Made by a program: the position numbers and the translations under genes. 64,000 nt of DNA from Dictyoglomus thermophilum H-6-12 (GTDB taxonomy: Bacteria; Dictyoglomota; Dictyoglomia; Dictyoglomales; Dictyoglomaceae): contig NC_011297.1 of NCBI RefSeq assembly GCF_000020965.1, forward strand, positions 1,364,525-1,428,524, in the 5' to 3' direction. Positions within the stretch are counted from its first letter, which is position 1; every line of letters starts with the position of its first letter. Positions 20,298-32,050 of the stretch are shown in pieces. The notes below the pieces were generated by a model. That model worked only from the letters and a program-made list of their open reading frames with translations, had not been told where the DNA came from and searched no databases.

Positions 20298-20306
20298 TGA
20301 TATAAT
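20298..20306 (+). promoter_or_regulatory. Extended -10 of the hsp20-lon operon
   Basis: TGATATAAT (TGN plus TATAAT), about 46 bases before the hsp20 ATG at 20353. The palindrome at 20274-20287 occupies the place of the -35. Confidence 0.55.
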
Positions 20307-20352
20307 GGACTTAAAAGAAAACAACATATTTATTAAACCTTGGAGGAAGACT

Positions 20353-20751
20353 ATGGAGAGAAGAATATACATGCGAGGGAATAACCCCTTTGAAAGTCAT
20401 ATATTTAGAATAGTAGATTGCTTCTATCGAGAAGGTTCAAGATTCTCCATGCAATGGGGAGCATGGGTACCTAGAGTAGATGTATATGAAACCGATGATA
20501 AAATTGTGGTATTAGTAGAAATAGCAGGAGTAAAAAAAGAGGATATAGATTTGACATTCCATGAAGGTAAATTAATACTAAGAGGAACAAGACAAGAACA
20601 TTATAGTTCAGACCCCGCAATCTACTACCAAATGGAGATAAACTTTGGACCCTTTGAGAGGATAATACCACTACCTACCGATGTGGATGCTGAAAAAGCA
20701 GAGGCGGTGTATAAAGATGGCTTTTTGGAGATTATTCTTCCTAAAAAGTAA
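20353..20751 (+). CDS. Small heat-shock protein, Hsp20/alpha-crystallin family
   Basis: 132 residues. ATP-independent holdase chaperone. Short N-terminal arm, alpha-crystallin domain from about [25 protein letters not shown] to the end, with the GxL-type motif in FLEIILPKK. There is almost no C-terminal extension and no IxI motif beyond IIL. The ATG at 20353 (GGAGG 6 bases upstream) is preferred to an earlier ATG at 20305, which lies at the promoter. Lon follows 16 bases downstream, so this is a chaperone-protease operon. Confidence 0.9.
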   Translation: MERRIYMRGNNPFESHIFRIVDCFYREGSRFSMQWGAWVPRVDVYETDDKIVVLVEIAGVKKEDIDLTFHEGKLILRGTRQEHYSSDPAIYYQMEINFGPFERIIPLPTDVDAEKAEAVYKDGFLEIILPKK

Positions 20752-20767
20752 AGAAAGGAGGGAAAAT

Positions 20768-23146
20768 ATGGAAGAAAGAGAACTCAACCAAACTCAAGAT
20801 ATACCAGAAGTTCTTCCCATACTTCCACTAAGAGAAACAGTAGTTTATCCACAAATGCTCATCCCACTTATCGTAGGAAGAGAAAAGAGTATTAGGCTTG
20901 TAGAAGATGCCCTCTCTGGTAATAAATTGATTGGAATGTGTATGCAAAAGACCCCAGTAGAAGATCCTACTCCTGATGATATCTATAGAATAGGAACAGT
21001 AGGTATTATTGTTAGAAGTTTAAGATTTCCAGACAATACCTTAAGGCTTTTTGTACAAGGACTACAAAGAATAAGGGTTATAGAATTTTTAGAAACAGAG
21101 CCTTATTTTAAAGCAAAGGTTGAAGTCATAGAAGAAAAAGTAGAAAAAACTGTTGAAATAGAAGGAATGATGAGAAACCTTCTTAATTTGTTTCAGAAAA
21201 TGGCATCCTTGATACCCCAATTCCCTGAAGAGTTATTGATCAATGCTATGAATATTCAGGAGCCTGGAAGACTTGCAGACTTTATAGCCTTCAACACCAA
21301 TCTCAATATTAATGAAAAACAAGAGATTCTTGAGACTATAGATGTTAAAGAAAGGTTACAAAAGGTCACATATTATCTCACAAGAGAGTTAGAAATACTG
21401 GAGATAGCAAACAAAATCCAAAATGAGGTAAAAAACGAGATAGAAAAGAGTCAAAAAGAATACTTCTTAAGACAACAGATGAAGGCAATACAAAAAGAAC
21501 TTGGAGAAATAGATCCTAGAGAGATGGAAATCAATGAACTACGGCAAAAGCTTCAAGAAGCAAAACTTCCACCTGAAGCTATGAAGGAGGCAGAAAGAGA
21601 ATTAGAAAGACTCTCCTTAATGCCGCCTGGATCTGCAGAGTATACAGTAACGAGGACTTATCTTGACTGGCTCATAAGCTTACCGTGGGCAATTTCTACA
21701 GAAGATAATTTAGATATAAAAAGGGCAGAAGAAATATTAAATGAAGATCACTATGACTTAGAAAAAGTAAAAGAGAGAATATTAGAGTACTTAGCGGTAA
21801 GGAAATTAAAGAGTGACATGAAGGGACCAATATTATGTTTTGTAGGTCCTCCAGGAGTTGGTAAAACCTCCCTTGGAAAATCTATTGCTCGAGCCCTTGG
21901 GAGAAAATTCGTAAGAATTTCTCTTGGAGGAATAAGAGATGAAGCAGAAATAAGAGGACATAGAAGAACTTATGTGGGAGCTCTTCCTGGAAGGATTATT
22001 CAAGGAATAAGAAAAGCAGAATCAAACAACCCAGTATTTATGCTTGACGAGATAGATAAGTTAGGCTCTGACTTTAGAGGAGATCCTGCTGCAGCCTTAT
22101 TAGAGGTATTAGATCCTGAACAGAATAATGCCTTTGTGGATAATTATTTAGGGGTACCCTTTGATTTATCAAAAGTAATGTTTATAGCAACGGCTAATGT
22201 GCTTTATACCATACCACCAGCCCTACTTGACAGAATGGAGGTTATAGAGCTCCCTGGTTATACCGAATATCAAAAGATGGGAATAGCCAAAGGCTTTCTC
22301 ATACCAAGACAACTTAAAGAACACGGATTAGAAAAGGAACAAATAGAATTTAGCGATGATGCCATAAGAAAGATTATAAGAGAATACACCCGTGAGGCAG
22401 GAGTAAGAAACTTAGAGAGAGAGATAGCTAGCATAATTAGAAAGGTAGCAAAAGGAATAGCAGAAGGAAGTATAACTGAAAAAGTTATAGTAAAAGTAGA
22501 GGATGTTCCAAAATACTTAGGTCCAGAGAAATATACCTATGGTATGAAGGGAGAAAAGGACGAAGTGGGTGTTGCCACAGGCCTTGCATGGACAGAAGCA
22601 GGAGGCGATATATTATTTGTAGAAGCATTAGTTGTAGAAGGAAAAGGAAACCTTATACTAACAGGAAAATTAGGAGAGGTAATGCAGGAATCAGCAAAAA
22701 CTGCCCTATCTTATGTAAGATCTAAACTAAAGGACTTAAATGTAAGTTATGAGTTATTAGAAAAAGCAGATATTCATGTGCATGTTCCCTCAGGTGCAAT
22801 TCCCAAAGATGGACCTTCAGCTGGGGTAACTATAGCCACAGCCATAGCATCTGCCCTTACTAGAAGACCCGTCAAAAAAGATATTGGAATGACTGGTGAA
22901 ATAACTCTAAGAGGAAAAGTACTTCCTGTAGGAGGAATAAGAGAAAAAGTACTTGCTGCCCATAGAGCAGGACTTACTGCAGTAATTATGCCAAAAGAAA
23001 ATAAGAAAGATTTAGAAGAGATTCCCGAAGAAGTAAAGAAAGAGATAACCTTCTACTTTGTGGAACATGCTGATGAGGTCCTAAACCTTGCCCTCCTGGA
23101 GGTGAAAGAGAGTGCTGAGCAGAGAAATCCTGAAAGAATTGGGTAA
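20768..23146 (+). CDS. lon: ATP-dependent protease Lon
   Basis: 792 residues, normal length. Degrades misfolded and regulatory proteins in the cytosol. Order: LonN domain ([16 protein letters not shown]) to about residue 205; coiled-coil; AAA+ with Walker [10 protein letters not shown] and Walker [12 protein letters not shown]; sensor region; P-domain with catalytic S684 (DGPSAG) and K727 (GGIREK), 43 apart as in E. coli (679/722). The ATG at 20768 has GGAGGG just upstream; in-frame codons further upstream lie inside hsp20 and are rejected. The 3' end overlaps the next gene by 35 bases. Confidence 0.96.
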   Translation: MEERELNQTQDIPEVLPILPLRETVVYPQMLIPLIVGREKSIRLVEDALSGNKLIGMCMQKTPVEDPTPDDIYRIGTVGIIVRSLRFPDNTLRLFVQGLQRIRVIEFLETEPYFKAKVEVIEEKVEKTVEIEGMMRNLLNLFQKMASLIPQFPEELLINAMNIQEPGRLADFIAFNTNLNINEKQEILETIDVKERLQKVTYYLTRELEILEIANKIQNEVKNEIEKSQKEYFLRQQMKAIQKELGEIDPREMEINELRQKLQEAKLPPEAMKEAERELERLSLMPPGSAEYTVTRTYLDWLISLPWAISTEDNLDIKRAEEILNEDHYDLEKVKERILEYLAVRKLKSDMKGPILCFVGPPGVGKTSLGKSIARALGRKFVRISLGGIRDEAEIRGHRRTYVGALPGRIIQGIRKAESNNPVFMLDEIDKLGSDFRGDPAAALLEVLDPEQNNAFVDNYLGVPFDLSKVMFIATANVLYTIPPALLDRMEVIELPGYTEYQKMGIAKGFLIPRQLKEHGLEKEQIEFSDDAIRKIIREYTREAGVRNLEREIASIIRKVAKGIAEGSITEKVIVKVEDVPKYLGPEKYTYGMKGEKDEVGVATGLAWTEAGGDILFVEALVVEGKGNLILTGKLGEVMQESAKTALSYVRSKLKDLNVSYELLEKADIHVHVPSGAIPKDGPSAGVTIATAIASALTRRPVKKDIGMTGEITLRGKVLPVGGIREKVLAAHRAGLTAVIMPKENKKDLEEIPEEVKKEITFYFVEHADEVLNLALLEVKESAEQRNPERIG

Positions 23147-24221
23147 TCTTTCCTTTCAGCCCTACCTGGTAACCACCTTATATCTGAATGTTTCTCCTTT
23201 GAAAAATCCAAAAGGAGAGTACAAAATTATTTGGAAAGATATGAAGAAAAACCTTCTTGATTCGCTGAATTTAGAGGGAGATGTTAAAAAATCAGTTTTA
23301 TCTGACTTAGAATATATAGAAAATATAGTTGATCAAGTTTCCTTTGGTTCTGCAAATACTATTATAATTATGAGTTGCTCAGCCCAAAACTGGACATATC
23401 AGATTCCTCTTTACCCTACACTAAAAAATAAGTTAGTTATAGATAAAGATCCATACACCCGTCCTCTCTCCCATCTCATGATTGCTAACAAGCCTTATTA
23501 CTTGGTGATTCTTTCTAAAGGCAACGCTAGGGTTTTCAAATACTTCCTTGGAGAAATAAAAGAAGAGGGAGAGATTAAAGAGGAAATTCCTAAAAGACAT
23601 AAACAAGGTGGATGGGAAGCTGCAGATTGGCAAAGATGGCATGAAACCCATGTAATATGGCATTTCAAAGAAGTAGCTGAATTTTTAGATAAAAAAGTTC
23701 AAGGAGAAGAAAAAATAGTGCTTGGAACTACGTCCCCTAAAAATACGGCTGAATTTCTTGAGGTACTGCCTAAAAGATTACACGAAAGGATCATAGGCGA
23801 GATACCAATAGAACTCGATTCTCCTATAAAAGAGATCCTTGAAAAGACTCATGATTTGATAGAGAACTACGAAGAAAATAAAATGAGAGAACTGATAGAT
23901 CAACTAATCGTCCTGAGCGCAAAAGGAAAAGAAGCAACAATAGGACTTGAAAATGTAGCTCATGCAGTTCACCAAAAAAGAGTAAGAATGGTTTTAGTAG
24001 ATGATCAATTCGAACAACCTGGATTTCAATGCCCTTCTTGTTCTTTCATAAGTCCCTATTTAGAAAATTGTCCTTATTGCAACATTAAGATGGAAAAAAG
24101 AGCAGACATTGTGGATGAATTATTAGAAGAAGCAATTATTGAGAAGTCAGAGTTATTATTTATTAAAAACAAAGAGCTCTCAGAAAAAATTGAAAATATT
24201 GGAGCTTTCTTAAGGTTCTAA
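23112..24221 (+). CDS. Bacterial eRF1/Pelota-like protein (baeRF type) with zinc ribbon
   Basis: 369 residues. The middle carries [18 protein letters not shown] followed by a KEVAEF helix, which mirrors the catalytic loop of archaeal/eukaryotic release factor 1 (GGQSALRFxRLR, then VAE) with GGW (166-168) in place of GGQ. An L7Ae-like segment follows ([24 protein letters not shown]) and then a zinc ribbon C307-P-S-C310 ... C320-P-Y-C323, the order of domains in aRF1/Pelota. This is the baeRF group of bacterial proteins, proposed to act in ribosome rescue or as nucleases or hydrolases. GTG start with GGAGGTGA upstream, inside the end of lon. Confidence 0.75.
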   Translation: MLSREILKELGNLSFQPYLVTTLYLNVSPLKNPKGEYKIIWKDMKKNLLDSLNLEGDVKKSVLSDLEYIENIVDQVSFGSANTIIIMSCSAQNWTYQIPLYPTLKNKLVIDKDPYTRPLSHLMIANKPYYLVILSKGNARVFKYFLGEIKEEGEIKEEIPKRHKQGGWEAADWQRWHETHVIWHFKEVAEFLDKKVQGEEKIVLGTTSPKNTAEFLEVLPKRLHERIIGEIPIELDSPIKEILEKTHDLIENYEENKMRELIDQLIVLSAKGKEATIGLENVAHAVHQKRVRMVLVDDQFEQPGFQCPSCSFISPYLENCPYCNIKMEKRADIVDELLEEAIIEKSELLFIKNKELSEKIENIGAFLRF

Positions 24222-24229
24222 GAAAAAAT

Positions 24230-24257
24230 AGAAGGGGAGGATTTTTCCTCCCCTTCT
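24230..24257 (-). terminator. Terminator of gap (also faces the baeRF gene)
   Basis: Perfect 12-bp stem (AGAAGGGGAGGA / TCCTCCCCTTCT) with a TTTT loop. A run of six A on the left gives the U-tract for the minus strand, so it mainly ends gap; it may also stop plus-strand transcription. Confidence 0.85.
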
Positions 24258-24283
24258 AAATAAAATTACCCAGTATAAATTAA

Positions 24284-25353
<1,070 letters not shown>

Positions 25354-25398
25354 CTTATATTTTTTTAATTTTGTTAAAATCTTTTTAAAACAATCCTT

Positions 25399-27831
25399 CT
25401 ACACATACAAACTTAATATCTTTCCTGGAACATAAACTACTTTTTTGATTTCCTTATTATCCAAGTATTTCTTAACATTTTCTCTATCAAGGGCAAGTCT
25501 TAAAACTTCTTCTTGAGTAGCATCAGCATTTACATCAATTCTATCTCTTACCCTACCATTTATTTGTATAACTACAGTGACAATTTCTTCCTTTATCATC
25601 TCGGGGTCATAAGACGGCCATTTCTGCATATGTACACTATATTCATTACCTAACTCGCTCCACAATTCTTCAGTTATATGAGGAACAAAAGGAGAAAGCA
25701 GTAGGATAGAAGTTTTAATTGCTTCTTCAAAAGCAGGCGTTCTTCCAAAGTTTCTCTTATGATCAAACAGAAGATTAGTAAGTTCCATAATTGCTGCTAT
25801 TGCTGTATTAAATTTGAAATTCTCAATATCCTCAGTGACCTTTTTAATAGTTTTATGAAGCTTTCTTCTTATTAATTTCTCTTGTTCCTCATCCACTTTG
25901 GGTTCTACCTCAGCATCATCTAATACAAGCCTCCAGAATCTATTCAAAAATCTATTAGCACCTTCCACTCCTTCATCGCTCCATTCAATATCCACCTCGG
26001 GAGGTGCCACAAAAAGTATAAAAAGTCTTGCTGTATCTGCACCATAGTTTTCTACCATGTAATCCACAGAGACAATATTTCCTAACGACTTAGACATGAT
26101 CTGACCATCTTTGTAAACCATACCCTGAGTAAACAACCTCTTAAAGGGCTCTCTTACTGGACTATATCCAGCATCATATAAAACCTTAGTTATAAAACGA
26201 GAATACAAAAGATGTAGAACGGCATGCTCAATTCCACCTGTATATTGATCTACAGGCATCCAATATTCTGCTTTTTCTCTGGAGAAAGGCTCTTTATCAT
26301 TATGGGGATCAGTATATCTAAAGTAATACCAAGACGAATCTACAAAAGTAGCAAGAGTATCCGTTTCTCTCCTTGCAGGAGCACCACACTTAGGACATTT
26401 TGTATTTACAAATTCTGGCACCTTGGCCAGAGGACTTTCTCCTGTCCCTGTAGGTTCAAAATCGGAAAGTTCAGGAAGCTCCACAGGAAGATCTTCATAA
26501 GGTACTGGCACAATCCCACAATTAGGACAATATATTATAGGAATAGGAGCTCCCCAGTATCTCTGTCTTGAGATAAGCCAATCCCTCAACCTATATTGAA
26601 CTTTCTTTTTACCAATTCCTAAACTCTCAAATTTTTCCACAATTAATTTCCAAAAATCAGAGCTCTTCATTCCATTGTATTCACCAGAATTTATCATTAC
26701 TCCTTCTTCTTCATAGGGAAGTTCAGGCAGCTTATCAGGATCAGGAGTAATTACAGGTATGATAGGAAGATTAAATTTAACTGCAAAATCATAATCTCTT
26801 GAGTCATGAGCAGGAACAGCCATTATAGCTCCAGTACCATAGGTAGCAAGAACATAATCTGCCACATATATAGGAACAGGTTGTTTTGTCAAGGGATGAA
26901 TAGCATAACTTCCTGTAAAAACTCCAGTTTTCTCTTTTTCAGACGTAAGTCTCTCAAGCTCACTCTTATTTTTAGCCTGCCTTACATATTCCATTACTTC
27001 ATTTAGATATTCTGGTTTGGTTATCTTCTCCACCAAGGGATGCTCTGGAGCAAGAACCACGAAAGTTACACCATAAATAGTATCAGGCCTTGTAGTATAA
27101 ACATAGATCTTTTCATCACTACCCTCAACTTCAAAATAAAATTCAAGACCTTCCGACTTTCCTATCCAATTTTTTTGCATCAGTTTCACTTTTTCAGGCC
27201 AGTGCTCTAAAGTATCGAGATCTTTTAAAAGATCCTCTGCATACTCTGTAATCTTAAAGAACCACTGTTCAAACTCTCTTCTCTCAACAGGACTCTTACA
27301 TCTCCAACATTTTCCATCTATTACCTCTTCATTAGCAAGTACCGTTTTACAAGTAGGGCACCAGTTAGCAGGAGCCTTTTTTCTATAAGCAAGTCCTCTT
27401 TCATAAAGTTTTAGGAATATCCATTGAGTCCACTTATAATAATCTGGAGCACAGGCCGTTACTTCCCTATCCCAATCATAGACTACGCCCATCTTAAAAA
27501 GTTGTTCCTTCATTCTTGCAATATTTTTATAAGTCCACTCCTTGGGATGAACCTTATGCTTTATAGCAGCATTCTCAGCAGGCTGACCAAAGGCATCCCA
27601 ACCCATAGGGTTTAATACATTGTAACCCTTCATGGTGTAATATCTTGCCACTACATCTCCAATGGTATAATTTCTCATATGTCCCATATGGAGATCTCCA
27701 GAAGGATAAGGGAACATGACAAGGGTATAATATTTTGGTTTATCAGACCTCTCTGTCACATGATATAGTTTGTCCTCATTCCACTTCTTTTGCCATTTAG
27801 GTTCTATCTCCTGTGGATTATATCTCTTCAT
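25399..27831 (-). CDS. leuS: Leucyl-tRNA synthetase
   Basis: 810 residues, class I synthetase. Seen: [16 protein letters not shown] (HIGH motif as HMGH), a zinc-type CPTC...CWRC pair, the CP1 editing domain with [13 protein letters not shown] and [25 protein letters not shown], a second zinc cluster [23 protein letters not shown] and the KMSKS loop as IMSKSLGN, followed by the anticodon-binding helices. ATG at 27831 is preceded by a purine-rich site (GGAGAGGG); an upstream in-frame extension to 27873 is not family-like. Confidence 0.97.
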   Translation of the reverse strand: MKRYNPQEIEPKWQKKWNEDKLYHVTERSDKPKYYTLVMFPYPSGDLHMGHMRNYTIGDVVARYYTMKGYNVLNPMGWDAFGQPAENAAIKHKVHPKEWTYKNIARMKEQLFKMGVVYDWDREVTACAPDYYKWTQWIFLKLYERGLAYRKKAPANWCPTCKTVLANEEVIDGKCWRCKSPVERREFEQWFFKITEYAEDLLKDLDTLEHWPEKVKLMQKNWIGKSEGLEFYFEVEGSDEKIYVYTTRPDTIYGVTFVVLAPEHPLVEKITKPEYLNEVMEYVRQAKNKSELERLTSEKEKTGVFTGSYAIHPLTKQPVPIYVADYVLATYGTGAIMAVPAHDSRDYDFAVKFNLPIIPVITPDPDKLPELPYEEEGVMINSGEYNGMKSSDFWKLIVEKFESLGIGKKKVQYRLRDWLISRQRYWGAPIPIIYCPNCGIVPVPYEDLPVELPELSDFEPTGTGESPLAKVPEFVNTKCPKCGAPARRETDTLATFVDSSWYYFRYTDPHNDKEPFSREKAEYWMPVDQYTGGIEHAVLHLLYSRFITKVLYDAGYSPVREPFKRLFTQGMVYKDGQIMSKSLGNIVSVDYMVENYGADTARLFILFVAPPEVDIEWSDEGVEGANRFLNRFWRLVLDDAEVEPKVDEEQEKLIRRKLHKTIKKVTEDIENFKFNTAIAAIMELTNLLFDHKRNFGRTPAFEEAIKTSILLLSPFVPHITEELWSELGNEYSVHMQKWPSYDPEMIKEEIVTVVIQINGRVRDRIDVNADATQEEVLRLALDRENVKKYLDNKEIKKVVYVPGKILSLYV

Positions 27832-27918
27832 CCTTCTATCCCTCTCCTTTTTCAAAAATTTTCTTAACTCCAATTATATAAAAGTATTTATTCAAGGACA
27901 ATAATTTACATACAACCA

Positions 27919-27954
27919 AAAGAGGGCTGAGTTCTTATAAACTCAGCCCTCTTT
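27919..27954 (-). terminator. Terminator of the ABC/M1-peptidase operon
   Basis: 15-bp stem (AAAGAGGGCTGAGTT and its complement) with a 6-base loop, located 27 bases after the M1 peptidase stop and upstream of leuS. Separates the two minus-strand units. Confidence 0.85.
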
Positions 27955-27980
27955 AAATATTACTGAAGAATATACTGTAT

Positions 27981-30749
27981 TTAGAAGCCTAAAGTGAGAT
28001 AAGAATAAGCTCTACCCGTCTCATTAGGATTAGGAGTTCCTTGCCATATAGGGAAAGCATATCCCATGTAAAGATTTAAAGGTATATCTAAAAAGGTTAT
28101 AAATTTCCAAACACTTTCAAATCCAAGTCCTAAGTTTAGTCCAGCTTTATCAATAGAATTTACATCTTCCCATACTCCTCCAAATTCCAAATAAACATTT
28201 GTTTCGAGTCTTCTTAAAATGAGCAGATTGAAGAATTTCATTTCCAAATCTTTAGCTACAGGAATATTCCAATTAACAAAAGAAGCAAGTTTTACATTTC
28301 CATAATACTCAGAAGTTAGAGATTTAAAATCAGAAAGATTAACCTTTTCCTCTTGTAGAGGATTACCACCCACATATCCAACTTCAAAATTTATATTGAG
28401 CTTACTTTGAGGAAAAACTAAGAAATCTTTGCTTAAAATTCCATCAACCCTATATACCTCAAAACCTAAATTGGAATATCCAATTCTCAATGAAAGTTGA
28501 CTTAATAATGCCTTTTTATAATAGTCTGTAAATCTAGTTAGCACAAAATCGAAATATAGCTTGTTATTTAAGAGTTCGTTATAGGACAAAGAGAAATTCA
28601 TTGTATAAGCTTTATCCCAATAGTTTCCACTTATACCAAGATCAAATTTTCTCCAAATATTCTTCGTAAAGGAGAGTTTCCCCATAAAAATATCAGGTTC
28701 CATAGCAATAAGCTGCAATACAAAGTTGTCATCCTTAGGAAGATTACGTTGATATACAAAATTCAATCCTTTATATCCTTCTTGATAAAAACTCTCAAAA
28801 AGTAGATGGAAATTAATAGGATCATAAAATTCAACAGAATAAGAAACATAATTAACTTCTCCTGTAGAAAGATCTATACTCAACGATGGCAAATCTTGAT
28901 AAAGAAAAACATAAGCATCCAAAGGAACTTCTCTTTTAGAAGTGGTGATTATTTTTCTAGGATACCAGTTATTAATCCTATTAGCATCTGGTATTTTGGA
29001 ATCTGGATCTAACACTACTCTTTCGGGAAAGTTCTCTGTCTCTATTTCTATGTATCCTTTTTCTCCATCATATATTACCTTCTTCTCTTCTCCATTTTGA
29101 GCTATCACTTTTACCTCTACAGGTAAGGAGATGTTGCCATTATTTCTTATATAGATCTTACTCACATACTTTCCATTATTATAAGAAATTGCCACATTTG
29201 TAATCTCATAATCTACCTTCCCTTTAGAATAGAACCAATTCTTAAAAAATTCTCCTAAACTCTTCCCACTATACTTCTCAAGTTTATCCTTAACTTCATC
29301 TGTAGTAATAACCTTTCCTTTATATTCACCATGCAAACTTTTGATATATTCGTCAAAATTCTCTTCACCTAATTCAAAGGATAAAGCCCTCAAGACTAAA
29401 TAAGCCTTATTATATACTTTATCACTGTAACCATTAGCATTGCTTTCCCAATACTCTTTAATTATTTCCTCATCCCAGCCATCCTTTAAATAATATAAAT
29501 AAGGGAGTTCTACCTGAACTTCTCTTAAGTTCAGGTCTCCCAACAAAGATTCTTTTAAAAAGTTTAGGAAATAATCATCTCCAAGATCAGGGAAAAGATT
29601 TCCTCCTTTTGCCCCATATTTTCTCTCAAAATAAGTGATAGATAGGTAATTAGCAAAACCTTCTGAAATCCAATTTTCTTTATCAAAGTCTATACCTACG
29701 CCTATACCCCACCAAAGGTGAGCAATCTCATGAGAAAGTAACCACTCATTTAATCTTTCTAAAATAAAGGGAATAACCAAATCGGAAGAATTAAATACAC
29801 TTTTTCCTAATATAATTAAACCATCAGAAGTCATACCGTAAAATCCATAAGTCTGTCCTTCAACTATGCTTATTCTTTTATGATCTGTAGACCCATATAA
29901 TTTAGAATAATATTCATAAATCTCTCGAACATAGCTTGCTAAAATTCTTGCTTTATATTCCCTTCCTGGGTAATGATATATGTATATCCCTGGGTATTTG
30001 TCATCCAAAAGCTTGTAAACCCTATATTTATTACTAATAGCTATAGGAAGAGTTCTTCTTGGACTTGTATTCTCCCCTATAATTCTCTTCCAGTCTCCGG
30101 CAACCTCCTCTTGAACTTTATCCATTCCCAAAGCTACTTGGTAATCTTTAGGTATCAAAAGCTCTAAATAAAAATTGCTTGAAACTAAAATTCCACCCTT
30201 ATCCCATCCATCTTTAGTGTAAGAAAGCTCATAAGGAAACCACCCAAACCTACATAAAAAAGCATCATTTGCATATGCCATATCTCCAAAATAGGCTTCA
30301 GGAAACTTTGTTTGAAAATATATAATTAGTTTAAATCTTTCTTTGGGATAAATAGGATTGGGAAGTTTTACCTTTAAATAATTGTCTTTTAAAGAATAAT
30401 TCTGAGATAATACTTTCCCTTTCTCAAGGGTATATTCTAACATTTTTCCATTTTCATCTTCCACTCTATTTATCTTTGTATAGCCAGGATCAAAACCATT
30501 TACATAGGAAGAATCCTGTAGTACATTGCTAAGATATGGATTTTTCTCCCTATAAAGGTTCATAGGAAGATAAAAGTAAATCTCATTTAAATTAATCTGA
30601 GTATTATTTTCATATTCTACTTCTACTCTTCCACTTATTATCTTTTCCCTTGGAGAAAGTTGAGCATAGACCTTATAGCTTGATTCTGCCCATATGGTGT
30701 TGGAAACAAAAACTAAGATTAAAAAAATCAGCAGGATGATCTTTTTCAT
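27981..30749 (-). CDS. M1-family (gluzincin) metallopeptidase with beta-barrel-like C-terminal domain
   Basis: 922 residues. Signal peptide to about residue 21 (ends TIWA-ES). M1 N-terminal beta domain, then the zinc site H340-E341-I-A-H344 and E363 (EGFANYL) in the exact HExxHx18E spacing. A helical region follows (KSLGEFFKNWFYSKG) and an Ig-like segment. From about residue 620 the protein changes to long alternating amphipathic strands and ends with a strand closing in Phe (YSYLTLGF), as in outer-membrane barrels. It is therefore probably a surface or periplasmic aminopeptidase anchored in the outer membrane. Its ATG overlaps the stop of the ABC permease gene. Confidence 0.8.
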   Translation of the reverse strand: MKKIILLIFLILVFVSNTIWAESSYKVYAQLSPREKIISGRVEVEYENNTQINLNEIYFYLPMNLYREKNPYLSNVLQDSSYVNGFDPGYTKINRVEDENGKMLEYTLEKGKVLSQNYSLKDNYLKVKLPNPIYPKERFKLIIYFQTKFPEAYFGDMAYANDAFLCRFGWFPYELSYTKDGWDKGGILVSSNFYLELLIPKDYQVALGMDKVQEEVAGDWKRIIGENTSPRRTLPIAISNKYRVYKLLDDKYPGIYIYHYPGREYKARILASYVREIYEYYSKLYGSTDHKRISIVEGQTYGFYGMTSDGLIILGKSVFNSSDLVIPFILERLNEWLLSHEIAHLWWGIGVGIDFDKENWISEGFANYLSITYFERKYGAKGGNLFPDLGDDYFLNFLKESLLGDLNLREVQVELPYLYYLKDGWDEEIIKEYWESNANGYSDKVYNKAYLVLRALSFELGEENFDEYIKSLHGEYKGKVITTDEVKDKLEKYSGKSLGEFFKNWFYSKGKVDYEITNVAISYNNGKYVSKIYIRNNGNISLPVEVKVIAQNGEEKKVIYDGEKGYIEIETENFPERVVLDPDSKIPDANRINNWYPRKIITTSKREVPLDAYVFLYQDLPSLSIDLSTGEVNYVSYSVEFYDPINFHLLFESFYQEGYKGLNFVYQRNLPKDDNFVLQLIAMEPDIFMGKLSFTKNIWRKFDLGISGNYWDKAYTMNFSLSYNELLNNKLYFDFVLTRFTDYYKKALLSQLSLRIGYSNLGFEVYRVDGILSKDFLVFPQSKLNINFEVGYVGGNPLQEEKVNLSDFKSLTSEYYGNVKLASFVNWNIPVAKDLEMKFFNLLILRRLETNVYLEFGGVWEDVNSIDKAGLNLGLGFESVWKFITFLDIPLNLYMGYAFPIWQGTPNPNETGRAYSYLTLGF

Positions 30750-32050
30750 AAGCTTACACTCCCCTTAGCTTTCTTTCCAAAACTTAATTTCATTGTGATA
30801 ACCTTGTCGGTAGAGAATATTCTTGCAGCAACAAGAATCAAAATTATGAACACTGCTAACATATAAATTACTCCATAATATACTATGCTATAATTTCCAA
30901 GAAGTATACTTGAAGAAGCAATAAAAGGATGACTAAAAGGAATAGCATAAACCAAGAGCTTCACAGGTAGAGACAAGGAATTTATATCCGTAAAAAGAGA
31001 AAGGAAATAAGGTATCATTATAAGAATAATAATGGGAAATGATAAACTTTGTGCACTTCTTAAATCCTCCGCTAAAACCCCCAGAATTGTAGACAGAGCT
31101 AAGGCATTAAGAATAGCTAAAAATAGAGATAATCCAAGAAGGAAATAACCATAAGAATTAAAGGAGAGCCCAAGTTTAGTAATAATCTCATTACTCAAGT
31201 TATTTATATCTACACCTCCTGTTATACCTGAAAAGAAGGACCTATATCCTAACATGTATACACCTGCAGAAATTAATCCTACTATTCCAGCTCCAGCCAT
31301 TTTGGCTACCACAATATACTTTCTACTCACAGGTACTGTAAGGAGAGTTTCAAGGGTCTTATCTTGTTTCTCAAGAGCAATAGCAGAAAGAACCATTTGG
31401 GACGCATACATTATAACTATCATTAGAACAATTGGGATAAAAATGGATTGAGAATAGACAAAATTCATCACTTGGGCAGAAGAGGCCTCTGCTATTTTAT
31501 CTTTTATAATTACAAATTCTCTACTCTTTATGGGCTTTTTAATATTTTCAGGATCTAAGTTGGGAAATTTAGCTTTTAAAAAGTTATTAGATACATAGTT
31601 ATTTATAGCATCTATTATGTTATTAACTACAGCACTTCCAGCAGTACTCCCCATGGAAAAACTTTTTATAAAGGAATAAAACTCAACTTCGGCAGATTCA
31701 AAATTAGAAACTCTTTCTCCAAACCCATTTGGAATTATCAAAAGAAAATTTAGCCCTCTCTTTTTAGCATAATCAATAGCAGTATCTTTGTCTTCTTTTT
31801 GTAGATCTTTATTTATAAGATTGACTCTAAATCCCCCAAAAGATAGATTGTTTAAAAGATCCTTAGAAAAATTACTCCTATCTAAATCCAATACATATAC
31901 ATCTCTTAGCTGGACTGCCTTCTTTATCTCACTTTTGGTTATATTCCCGAGAAAGTTAAAAAGAACAAGGGTGAAAGCAAGAGAAATTATCAATTGCCAA
32001 GTAACAAGCTCCCTAATTTCCTTCTTAAGAAGATTTGTAAACTTCTTCAT
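30746..32050 (-). CDS. ABC-2 type transporter permease (NatB-like)
   Basis: 434 residues. N-terminal membrane helix (LVTWQLIISLAFTLVLFNFLG), a large extracytoplasmic domain of about 170 residues, then five to six helices (SIFIPIVLMIVIMYASQMVLSAIALEKQDKTLETLLTVP is the ABC-2 signature region). This layout fits NatB/ABC-2 exporters. It overlaps the ATPase gene and the M1 peptidase gene by 4 bases each. Substrate unknown. Confidence 0.85.
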   Translation of the reverse strand: MKKFTNLLKKEIRELVTWQLIISLAFTLVLFNFLGNITKSEIKKAVQLRDVYVLDLDRSNFSKDLLNNLSFGGFRVNLINKDLQKEDKDTAIDYAKKRGLNFLLIIPNGFGERVSNFESAEVEFYSFIKSFSMGSTAGSAVVNNIIDAINNYVSNNFLKAKFPNLDPENIKKPIKSREFVIIKDKIAEASSAQVMNFVYSQSIFIPIVLMIVIMYASQMVLSAIALEKQDKTLETLLTVPVSRKYIVVAKMAGAGIVGLISAGVYMLGYRSFFSGITGGVDINNLSNEIITKLGLSFNSYGYFLLGLSLFLAILNALALSTILGVLAEDLRSAQSLSFPIIILIMIPYFLSLFTDINSLSLPVKLLVYAIPFSHPFIASSSILLGNYSIVYYGVIYMLAVFIILILVAARIFSTDKVITMKLSFGKKAKGSVSL

